Shown here: positions 35,279-42,619 of the stretch, piece by piece | Position numbering within the stretch: position 1 is the stretch's first letter | Layout: every line of letters starts with the position of its first letter | Assembly: GCA_963696025.1 (NCBI GenBank) | Contig: CAVOII010000014.1 | Coordinates: forward strand, 434,001 to 498,000 | DNA from: JABCYV01 sp963696025 | GTDB taxonomy: Bacteria > Acidobacteriota > Terriglobia > Terriglobales > Acidobacteriaceae | Length of the DNA: 64,000 nt | Direction: 5' to 3' | The notes under the pieces: generated by a model | Database searches by the model: none | Seen by the model: only the letters and a program-made list of their open reading frames with translations | Told to the model about the DNA's origin: nothing | Made by a program: the position numbers and the translations under genes

Positions 35279-36148
35279 ATGACGAATCCGATTGTGTTGC
35301 GCATGATGCTGGTTCTGTGCGCGGGCGGCTTCGCGTTCATATTCGGATTACTGGTGACAAGGCGCATGCGCCGCAGTCTGGCTGAAGCTGAAGCGCCGCC
35401 GCTGGACCACCCTTCCAGACCTGAAAATTTCGCGCTTCATACCTATCATGCGGTGATCCAACAACTGAAGCAGCAGAAACATGAATTACTGAGTTTGCAA
35501 CAGGTAGAGCGACGCCGGGCCAAGACTTCGGAGAATATCAGTGCGGCGGTGCTTTCCAATCTGTCTTGCGGCGTGATGTTCTTCACTCCGAATGGGCTGA
35601 TCCGGCAAGCCAATTTTGCCGCCAAGCGAATCCTTGGTTTTGCTACCCCCACCGGAATGAATACCGCCGACATTTTTCGCGATGCCGCGGTGATTTCGCC
35701 TGCGGACGGCTCGCAGGCCACCCTGGCGCAGGCAGTCGAGGCCAGTTTGCGTCAGAAGACAACGCACCAGCGGCTGGAAGCGGAGTACGTGACTCCGAAT
35801 GGCGAAGAACGCGTCCTGGAGCTCATGGTGAGTTCGGTGTATGCAACTAACGGTGACGCGCTGGGCACGACCTGTCTGATCAACGACAAAACTGAGATCG
35901 AGCAAATTCGCCGCCAACAGGAGTTGCGCGGAGAAATGTCAGCCGAAATGGCACTTGAGCTGCGTAACTCGCTCACCACTATCTCGGGATACGCGCAACA
36001 ACTCGCCGCCAGCCGCGATCCGGAATTGGCGCGGCAGCTGGCAACCGACATTACAGCAGAAGCAGCCCACCTGGATCGTACGATTGGCGGCTTTCTTAGC
36101 GGAGCACGAGGGGCGGCTGTCCGCGAAAGTTTAGTTTCGTCACAATAA
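35279..36148 (+). CDS. PAS-domain protein with kinase-like dimerisation region but no catalytic domain
   Basis: Starting at the ATG at 35279, 6 bases after the prepilin peptidase stop, the product has 289 residues (a GTG at 35252 would overlap that gene). It has one membrane helix (about 7-27), a coiled coil, and a PAS domain (about 90-215; LSCGVMFFTPNGLIRQANFA). A HisKA-like helix pair follows, in which the usual SHELR reads ALELRNSLTTISGYAQQLA, so the phospho-accepting His is Leu. There is no HATPase domain. It resembles the front half of NtrB/PilS-like kinases and may be an adaptor or a remnant. Confidence 0.7.
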   Translation: MTNPIVLRMMLVLCAGGFAFIFGLLVTRRMRRSLAEAEAPPLDHPSRPENFALHTYHAVIQQLKQQKHELLSLQQVERRRAKTSENISAAVLSNLSCGVMFFTPNGLIRQANFAAKRILGFATPTGMNTADIFRDAAVISPADGSQATLAQAVEASLRQKTTHQRLEAEYVTPNGEERVLELMVSSVYATNGDALGTTCLINDKTEIEQIRRQQELRGEMSAEMALELRNSLTTISGYAQQLAASRDPELARQLATDITAEAAHLDRTIGGFLSGARGAAVRESLVSSQ

Positions 36149-36165
36149 GGACGGATGGAGCAACT

Positions 36166-36807
36166 ATGAAGCGCATTTGCTATACCTGGTTGGCAGCGGT
36201 AGTCCTGGCAGGTGGTTGCGTCACCCTGGCCGGCGCGCAGTCGGGCTCGCTGGGCGATTACGCCCGCGCGATCCGCAAAGACAAGAAGCAAACAACCACC
36301 AAGCAGTTCGACAACGACAACTTGCCGAAGAATGACAAGCTGAGCGTAGTCGGACCCGCCACCGATGATACGGCCGACCAGTCTGCCGACAAAGGCAACA
36401 GTGAGGCTGAGGGCAAAGCCAATCAACCCGCGGGCGATCAGGCGGGAACAGCGACCAAGCCCGCCGAGTCCGCGCCCAAGAGCGAAAACAAGGCTGGCTC
36501 ATCGAGTGCAGACAAGCAGAAGATGTATGACGAGTGGAAGGGCAAGATTTCCGCTCAGAAGGACAAGATCGATATGCTCTCGCGCGAACTGGATGTGGTG
36601 CAGCGCGAGTATCGCTTACGCGCGGCCGCCTTCTATGCCGATGCTGGCAACCGCCTGCGCAATTCCGGCTCATGGGACAAGGAAGACGCACAGTATAAGC
36701 AGCAGATCGATCAGAAGCAGAAGGCACTCGACGACGCCAAGCAGCAACTGGACGACATGCAGGAGCAGGCCCGCAAATCCGGCGTCCCGTCGTCTGTGCG
36801 GGAGTAG
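36166..36807 (+). CDS. Secreted coiled-coil protein of unknown function
   Basis: The 213-residue protein has a signal peptide (about 1-25, ending LAGAQ; the cysteine at 17 is too early for a clear lipobox). A low-complexity Ala/Lys/Asp middle (45-115) and a C-terminal coiled coil (120-205, DKIDMLSRELDVVQREYRLR and heptad-rich helices) follow. The family is not recognised; similar signal-plus-coiled-coil proteins are common in Acidobacteriota. It starts 17 bases after the PAS gene, and the terminator at 36896 closes this three-gene unit. Confidence 0.7.
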   Translation: MKRICYTWLAAVVLAGGCVTLAGAQSGSLGDYARAIRKDKKQTTTKQFDNDNLPKNDKLSVVGPATDDTADQSADKGNSEAEGKANQPAGDQAGTATKPAESAPKSENKAGSSSADKQKMYDEWKGKISAQKDKIDMLSRELDVVQREYRLRAAAFYADAGNRLRNSGSWDKEDAQYKQQIDQKQKALDDAKQQLDDMQEQARKSGVPSSVRE

Positions 36808-36845
36808 CAATTGTAACCAGAGAGTCGGCGGCGCGTCGCACCGCC

Positions 36846-36872
36846 GGACGGGCGAGACGCCCGTCCCCACAC
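36846..36872. repeat. 27-base palindromic repeat, copy A (intergenic)
   Basis: The copy opens GGACGGG and ends CGCCCGTCCCCACAC; the arms GGACGGGCG and CGCCCGTCC pair. It is equal in length and alignable base by base with copies at 38500 and 55254. It lies between two convergent genes. Confidence 0.65.
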
Positions 36873-36895
36873 CATCCGTCTTGTAGTCAGTTCAG

Positions 36896-36925
36896 GCCCT
36901 CGCGGTTCGCGGGGGCTTTTTCTTT
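36896..36925 (+). terminator. Rho-independent terminator after the coiled-coil protein gene
   Basis: A 9-base stem GCCCTCGCG/CGCGGGGGC with a GTT loop (one T-G pair) is followed by TTTTTCTTTT. It ends the plus-strand prepilin-peptidase unit, just before the convergent kinase gene stop at 36929. Confidence 0.8.
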
Positions 36926-36928
36926 TGC

Positions 36929-39460
36929 TTAGTTTCTCTCCGCAAGAAATTTTTTCTGGCAATCCTGCGCCGCAGAGAGCAGTTGACTGAACTCGGGAGT
37001 TCCGCGCAGTTTGGCGAGCAAGGGATCAGACTGCAGGGCCGTGTAAGCGCAATAGTTACTTTCAATGGCGCTCTTCAGCAAGCGCACAGCGATATCCGGC
37101 TTTCCACAGTAAGCCATCAGTGACCCCACCGCGAACCTGGGCTCCGGATCGGGAGTTGCCAGAACGGCGGTTTCCTGCTGGCGGGCGATTCGGTCCAACT
37201 CCGACTGCTGGCCATCGAGACAGCCTTCGAGGAGGCGGTCCCGGGCATTGACAGGCGCTCTTTTCAAGCTCTCCCGTGCTTCGGCTGGCTTTCCTTCACG
37301 CAGCAGAATGTCCGGAATCCGCTGCGACGCCCATTCCGATCCCGCGTCCAGGCGAACGAAGTCCAGCGCGCGCTCCGGCTTGCCTAATGGCGCAAAGGTA
37401 AACGAGCAGGAGCGGAATATGTAGTCTCCTGGGTCCAGAGCAAGGGCGGTATCACACTCGTGCGCCGCTTCGTCCAGTAGCCCCGCGTAGCGAAGAACGT
37501 AGGATAGGGCGAAATGGGCCAGGGCACTGTCCGGCCGCTGCTTCACGAGTGCTCTTGCATCCGCGTAGGCCTTCGCCAACTCGCCTCTTTCTGTCCGGTT
37601 CACAATCAGCGAACCAGCCGCCGGCAGGAGGTTCGGATCGAGAGCCAGAGCTCGTTCCAGAGCCACATTGGAACGTTGGAACATCTCTTCGCCGCCGCTC
37701 GAGTAAGACGAATCAAAGTAGTAGCGTGTTCCCAGGGCTTCCCAGGCCGGCGCGTAACTGGAGTCCATGCCTACTGATCGCTCGAGCATGGCGATTGCTT
37801 CCTTATTGGGGGCCGGATCGTGCGGAACCGGGACGCTGCGCAAATACAGGTCGTAGGCCTCTTCGTTCTTGGGACGGGTATCAGTCTGCACCGAACTGGT
37901 CGACGCACCGAGCGCCGGTACCAGTCCCTGGCGAACTTTTGCGGTGATCTGACCGCGCATGGCGATCATGTCCGGGGCGGCGACATTGAGAGTGTCTCGC
38001 CACAGCGTGCGGTTGTTTTCGACATCGACCGCTTCCAGCGTGACCTGTAGCTGGTCACCTTCCTTCAGGTAGTGGCCGGTCACGATCTCAGTCACGTGCA
38101 TCTCGCGGCCAGCTTGCTGAAGATCCAGATTCTGTGCCGTGTACTTACTGGTCGTGGCGAAGGGACGGATGGATAAAGAGTGTACATAACTCAGCGCGGT
38201 GGCAATCTCATCCGGCAACGCGAGTCGGAGGAAATCGGTGTCTTTGTCGGAGGCTAGATTCTGGAATGGCAGAACGGCAACAGTCGTCGGGTTAGCCGGA
38301 CCGGGAACAGTTGCAGAAGTGGTCCGATGCCGGACTTGCCATAGCAGAAAAACGATCATGACGACGGCGGCGACGAGGCCGGCCAGCAGCGCGGCTTTCT
38401 TTAAGAAAGGGCTCGAAGCAGGAGCGGGGCTCTGTGAGCTATCGTTGGCGACTCTTGGTCCCGGAGCGCTCCCTGAACTAGCCGAGCTGCGCTCGGGCTG
38501 GACGGAACGTAGACCCGTCCCCACACGATCGGTTCCCAAACGATCCGCGGCAGCGTCAGTTGGGTTTGTGAAGGCTGCCGCACGTCCAGAATCGGTGTCG
38601 CGCTTCAGGCGCATTAACTCGGAGCGCATTTCGGAGGCGTGCTGATAGCGCAGCTCGCGATCTTTTTCCAGCGCACGGTTGAGAATGTCTTCGAGTCGCG
38701 ACGGCAGATCAGGATTGAGGCGCACTGGAGAGGCGGCCGCACGTTCCAGGATGGCGTTGAAGACCACTCCCGTAGTCTCGCCACGGAACGGCAACAGCCC
38801 AGTCGCCATCTCGTAGAGCACCACTCCGAATGAGAACAAATCGGTGCGCGCGTCGAGGTCCTTGCCGCGCACTTGTTCCGGCGACATGTAGGCCACGGTT
38901 CCCAGCGCTGTTCCGGGGCTGGTCAGATGCTCGTCGGCCGCAGTTGCTTCCAGTGTGACTCCCGCTGTTTCGACGACTTTGCCGCTGACGGGTGTCACCT
39001 TGGCCAAGCCGAAGTCCAAAATTTTGGCGTGCCCGCGCTTGGTCACAAATATGTTTGCGGGCTTGATGTCGCGGTGGACAATGCCTTCGGCGTGGGCCGC
39101 ATCGAGGGCATCGGCAATTTCGATGCCCAGCGAAAGCAACATCTCGGTCTCCAGCGGACGGCCCGCGATGCGATGCTTCAGAGTCACGCCGTCCAGGTAC
39201 TCCATCGCGATAAAGCGTTGGCCGTCGTGCTCGCCAATTTCGTAAATGGTGCAGATGTTGGGATGGTTGAGCGCGGAGGCTGCGCGGGCTTCCCGCCGAA
39301 AGCGCTCCAGCGATTGCGGGTCTTGCGCCACATCCTGTGGCAGGAACTTGAGCGCAACAAAGCGGCCGAGTGAAGTATCCTCGGCTTTGTAGACTACGCC
39401 CATTCCGCCACCGCCAAGTTTCTCGATGACGCGGTAGTGCGAGATGGTTTGGCCTATCAG
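36929..39460 (-). CDS. Membrane Ser/Thr kinase with CsgG/FlgO-like and TPR parts; start codon CTG
   Basis: With a CTG start at 39460 the protein has 843 residues and begins LIGQTISHYRVIEKLGGGGM, aligning with the ATG starts of its paralogues at 45004 and 48204. No ATG, GTG or TTG lies between the upstream in-frame stop and that CTG. The first ATG (39403) would cut off the first kinase strand and most of the glycine loop. The kinase domain (10-270) keeps IVHRDIKPANIF and ILDFGLAKV. A membrane helix near 353-375 leads to a periplasmic domain with TVAVLPFQNLASDKDTDF and TPR repeats to the end. A 27-base repeat lies in the linker region (38500-38526). Confidence 0.82.
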   Translation of the reverse strand: MIGQTISHYRVIEKLGGGGMGVVYKAEDTSLGRFVALKFLPQDVAQDPQSLERFRREARAASALNHPNICTIYEIGEHDGQRFIAMEYLDGVTLKHRIAGRPLETEMLLSLGIEIADALDAAHAEGIVHRDIKPANIFVTKRGHAKILDFGLAKVTPVSGKVVETAGVTLEATAADEHLTSPGTALGTVAYMSPEQVRGKDLDARTDLFSFGVVLYEMATGLLPFRGETTGVVFNAILERAAASPVRLNPDLPSRLEDILNRALEKDRELRYQHASEMRSELMRLKRDTDSGRAAAFTNPTDAAADRLGTDRVGTGLRSVQPERSSASSGSAPGPRVANDSSQSPAPASSPFLKKAALLAGLVAAVVMIVFLLWQVRHRTTSATVPGPANPTTVAVLPFQNLASDKDTDFLRLALPDEIATALSYVHSLSIRPFATTSKYTAQNLDLQQAGREMHVTEIVTGHYLKEGDQLQVTLEAVDVENNRTLWRDTLNVAAPDMIAMRGQITAKVRQGLVPALGASTSSVQTDTRPKNEEAYDLYLRSVPVPHDPAPNKEAIAMLERSVGMDSSYAPAWEALGTRYYFDSSYSSGGEEMFQRSNVALERALALDPNLLPAAGSLIVNRTERGELAKAYADARALVKQRPDSALAHFALSYVLRYAGLLDEAAHECDTALALDPGDYIFRSCSFTFAPLGKPERALDFVRLDAGSEWASQRIPDILLREGKPAEARESLKRAPVNARDRLLEGCLDGQQSELDRIARQQETAVLATPDPEPRFAVGSLMAYCGKPDIAVRLLKSAIESNYCAYTALQSDPLLAKLRGTPEFSQLLSAAQDCQKKFLAERN
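38500..38526. repeat. 27-base palindromic repeat, copy B (inside kinase gene)
   Basis: The copy opens GGACGGA and ends AGACCCGTCCCCACAC, aligned without gaps to copies A and C. It lies in the low-complexity linker between the kinase domain and the membrane helix of the kinase at 36929-39460, keeping the reading frame. Confidence 0.6.
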
Positions 39461-39487
39461 TTGAAGGGATCTCCACCCTGGGGCGCA

Positions 39488-39517
39488 ATGTTAGGAGGCA
39501 GACAGCTGGGGAGTCAA
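39488..39517 (-). promoter_or_regulatory. Candidate promoter of the first kinase gene
   Basis: ATTGACT with TTGACT at 39512-39517 and TAACAT at 39488-39493 are 18 bases apart. The -35 part matches that of the two paralogous kinases; the -10 and spacer differ. It sits between the kinase start and the left end of the IS3 element. Confidence 0.45.
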
Positions 39518-39810
39518 TACCCCAGCGGGGGTGGTACAAGGCGAGGGCAAAATGGACTGCACCCTTGGGCTGAGACACCGAATTAAAGGGGTTGTTACCG
39601 TTCGTTGAAAAGTCATTGTACGGCGAGTTAGGTTGTTGAGAATCGTTCGCAGCCGGCGAAGCGGAGGCAGGCTCTGCTGGAGAGCAACCTGCCAAGGAAT
39701 AGCCGGCTGGAACTCATCGAGAGCGATGAGCGCTGGGAGTGAGCAAAGCCGCTCGCTCCCAGCGGCAGAAGCATCATCGGATCGATAGATTCCCGCATGC
39801 CTCAGAAAAC

Positions 39811-40650
39811 TCATACGCGTCCTCTTCCGGCAGCCTGCGGTTTCCGCAAACCATGTTCGAACTCTAGTGGCGGACGATAGCCGAGCGACCAATGCAGGGG
39901 TTCCTGGTTATAGATTTTCTCCAAGAATTCTCCGATGGAGGCCCGCGCGTCTTCGAGATTGCGGTACTCGGTGCGATAGACTTCCTCATACTTCAGGGTT
40001 TTGATGAAGCTCTCGCCCGGGCATTGTCGTAGGGCGAAGCGGTGCGGCTCATGCTGATGCGGATGCCGTGTTGCTCCAGTTCTGCGGGGTAGTCGCGCGA
40101 GGCGTACGGCACGCCACGGTCGGAATGATGCACCAAACCCGGCTTGGGTTTGCGTTGCCGCAGCGCCATGCGCAAGGCCTCCAGCGCCAGCGCCGCTTCC
40201 AGAGTTCGCTGCAAAGCCCATCCGAGGCAGCGGCGAGAAAATGCGTCCAGCAGAACCGCCAGATAGACGAACTCCAGTTGCAAGCGAATGTAGGTGATGT
40301 CGGCGATCCAGAGTTGATCGATGCAGCTCAGCACCAAGTCTTCGGTGAGGTTTGGATAAATAGGCAGTCCGTGCCGAGAGTTGGTGGTCAGAATGAACTT
40401 TCGTCGCCGGACGCAGAGTAAGTTGTCTACCCGCATCAGGCGCAGAATGCGTTTGTGATTGACTTTCCAGCCGTGGCGTATCAGTTCGGCACGCACGCGG
40501 CGATAGCCCTAGGCGGGCCAGCGCAGCGCGATCCGCTGGATTTCATTCCGCAAATCCATGCTGACTGGACTGGTTTCGCCGCGCCAGCGGAAGCGATAGT
40601 ATCCGGCCAGCCCGGCCCACGCCCGCGATCTCGCAGAACCGGTTCACGCC
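39811..40650 (-). pseudogene. IS3-family transposase OrfB, broken
   Basis: The integrase domain is recognisable: YRRVRAELIRHGWKVNHKRI, then IDQLWIADITYIRL with the first catalytic Asp, HHSDRGVPYAS with the second, and ESFIKTLKYEEVYRTEY with the Glu. It is broken twice. An in-frame TAG lies just before GYRRVRAE, near 40511. One base is missing near 40018, where SPYDNAR runs into a wrong frame and the ESFIKT part continues in another. It cannot give an active transposase unless recoded. Confidence 0.8.
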
Positions 40651-41015
40651 TGCCCCCGCTTCCGCCGCTTCCCGGATTTGCTGGTAGATGCGCCGCCGCC
40701 ATTGCCGGCGAGTGGCATAGGATGTTCCCTGAAACGCCGCAAGACTTTTTTTAAGAAATCGATCTCCATCGCTTGCTGGCCGATCTTGCGCTCCAGCTCA
40801 GCGATGCGCTCGACCTCCAGCCTGGCTTGCGGACGCGCCCCTTTGCCAGGAAACGCCAGTTCACCTTTGGCCCGCCACTCGCCTTTCCAAGTCTCCAGCC
40901 GTTTCGGGCTGAGCTGATACAGACGCGCCACCTCGGCCAGGCCCTTGCCCGAGTCGAGTTCGCGCATGCAGGCAATCTTTAGTTCGCGGGAATATTCTTG
41001 TCGGGGCACCAGCAT
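40644..41015 (-). CDS. IS3-family transposase OrfA (helix-turn-helix)
   Basis: A 123-residue protein with the N-terminal helix-turn-helix of IS3/IS911 OrfA (YSRELKIACMRELDSGKGLA, then VARLYQLSPKRLETWKGEW) and a leucine-zipper-like helix (VERIAELERKIGQQAMEIDF). It binds the IS ends in intact elements. Length is slightly above the usual 90-100 residues, and the extra C-terminal basic residues come from the orfA/orfB overlap zone. The partner OrfB is broken. Confidence 0.82.
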   Translation of the reverse strand: MLVPRQEYSRELKIACMRELDSGKGLAEVARLYQLSPKRLETWKGEWRAKGELAFPGKGARPQARLEVERIAELERKIGQQAMEIDFLKKVLRRFREHPMPLAGNGGGASTSKSGKRRKRGQA

Positions 41016-41238
41016 CGTTCTCCTCCACTCAATGTAGCTGGCCCCTTAATTTCCCGTCTCACTTTTGGGGTGCACTCCAAAATGCTCCCTCCCCCCACCA
41101 CAGACCCCCCGGATTTTGACCTTGGCCGGGCCCGCCCGAACGCTACCAGGGCGAGTGCGAGCCCTAGTGCGTGAGTGTGGGGGAGCGCGAGAACGTCAAT
41201 GAGTGCTAACGCCTGTTTTGAACAACTGACAGAAACGG

Positions 41239-41610
41239 ATGCCGTCAAGGGCTAAACTCATTCACGTGAAAAAGTCACCAGTTGCTTCCACGAGGCGGTA
41301 CCATCACATCGGAATTCCCACTATCGAGCGTCGAAAAGGTGAACGCCTGATCGAGCACTATGCGACGTTTGTGTCTGGATATGAAACGAGCGCCTACGGA
41401 ATCGAGTGGATGGGGTTCGAACCTGAAGCGCCGGTCCCTGAACTTGTGCGTACTGTTCCGCATGTCGCCTTCGAAGTGGACGATCTCTCCGCTGAAATCG
41501 CCGGAAAAGAGATACTTATCGCGCCCAACTCACCTTCACCGGGCGTGACCGTCGCTTTTATTGTCGAGAATGGAGCCCCAGTCGAGTTTCTCCAGTTTGA
41601 TACGAAGTGA
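41239..41610 (+). CDS. VOC-superfamily (glyoxalase-fold) protein
   Basis: This 123-residue protein has a single VOC-like fold: HHIGIPT at the first metal-side strand, VPHVAFEVDDLSAEI in the middle and GAPVEFLQF at the end, the place of the second-half Glu ligand. It could be a lactoylglutathione lyase-like or resistance-type protein, but such short VOC proteins have many substrates. The first 20 residues are not conserved, so the start may be later. It stands alone between the IS3 element and a receiver gene. Confidence 0.7.
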   Translation: MPSRAKLIHVKKSPVASTRRYHHIGIPTIERRKGERLIEHYATFVSGYETSAYGIEWMGFEPEAPVPELVRTVPHVAFEVDDLSAEIAGKEILIAPNSPSPGVTVAFIVENGAPVEFLQFDTK

Positions 41611-41697
41611 TGCTTGAAAACCGTCAACGGGAGGTTTTGAGCGCAAACGTGATTCTGACAATTGACAACCAGAATTGCGGGACGAATTCCGTTTGCT

Positions 41698-42300
41698 CTA
41701 GGACTGCAGAAATCGCCTTCGGCCACGAAACTGTTGCGCATCGCGGAGACGTGCCAAAAGTTCCTTGGGATCGACACCCTTCCTGATTGCATCGACAGCA
41801 CCTGCCCTAAGAACTTTGATCGCATCCTCTGAATTGACCTTCCGTGAATAAAAAACGAATGGTACGTCGGGAAATCGTTCGCTGAGATGTTGTAGCAATG
41901 CAATTCCATTGTTAGGAGACTGGCCCAGTGCCTCCCATTGGGCCGTGAGCAGCGCTTCATAGGCATATGTAATGAGTGTCATGGTGTCTCGTAAGCGTGC
42001 TTTGCAAAGCTCGATCGACTCCACGGCTTGCGTGGCCCCAGCGTATAGGTTATGAAACCTATGGGCGATCTCCCGAGCAGTACTTGCTGCTTCCTCCGTT
42101 TGCTCCGTGGTCGGCTTGCGATCACCATCCGCCGAGGGGAGGTAAAGATCACTGACGAAGAGATCCGGGGGCTGGCCGGAAAACAGCTTTTCTCGGTCAT
42201 TCGGCCAGTGAATGAGCGTGTAGGTGTACTCGCCCTCAATCAGAGGTCCGAACTCGTCGAGCTCTCGCTTGTCATCGTCAATAAAAACCAGTCTATTCAT
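41698..42300 (-). CDS. Stand-alone receiver protein with a large internal insertion
   Basis: The 200-residue protein has all receiver residues: acidic cluster D8-D10 (VFIDDDKRE), phosphoacceptor D51 (LFVSDLYLP), S152 (FVFYSRK) and K174 (AIRKG). The Asp-to-Ser spacing is about 100 residues instead of 25-30. A mostly helical block of about 70 residues (REIAHRFHNLYAGATQAVES and on) is inserted after the third strand. No output domain is attached. It probably works by protein contacts; a kinase partner is not adjacent. Confidence 0.7.
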   Translation of the reverse strand: MNRLVFIDDDKRELDEFGPLIEGEYTYTLIHWPNDREKLFSGQPPDLFVSDLYLPSADGDRKPTTEQTEEAASTAREIAHRFHNLYAGATQAVESIELCKARLRDTMTLITYAYEALLTAQWEALGQSPNNGIALLQHLSERFPDVPFVFYSRKVNSEDAIKVLRAGAVDAIRKGVDPKELLARLRDAQQFRGRRRFLQS

Positions 42301-42619
42301 AAATGCCGCCGAGAGGACTATTAGATCAAATTGTCAGGATTGTAGTTAATTTGGATCAGTCGTGATGGCACTCAAAATCCGCGCTCATGGGCGAAGGAAT
42401 GGCGCAAACTTATGACATCGCCTTGCTTACAACAGTCAGCCAGAAAAATCCTAGTGACTGTGTCAGGGGCCAGCGAAGAATCTTGATTGGGTCAGCTGTG
42501 CTGCCACTACGCGCCTGATCGAATCGCAGCCTATCACTCAATGCCGTGCCGCAAGATTCGAGAACGTATCTGAGGCTGTTAGAAAAATCGCGTATGGTCC
42601 TCGCATCTCCCGGATCGGC
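42301..42619. other. Non-coding stretch without recognised features
   Basis: No gene, hairpin or promoter is evident in these 319 bases between the receiver gene start and the stop of the second kinase gene. The promoter of the receiver gene should lie near 42301-42400, but no clear boxes were found. Confidence 0.5.

Larger units (their letters stand above)
39553..41079 (-). mobile_element. Decayed IS3-family insertion sequence
   Basis: The ends are imperfect inverted repeats of about 40 bases: TGGACTGCACCC on the plus strand at 39553 and TGGAGTGCACCCC read inward from 41079, both continuing with TGAGAC and A-rich AATTAA-GGGG. An AAA on both sides may be a 3-base target duplication. It carries an orfA gene and a broken orfB. 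About 250 bases between the orfB end and the left repeat hold no gene. The total of 1527 bases fits the family. Confidence 0.8.
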
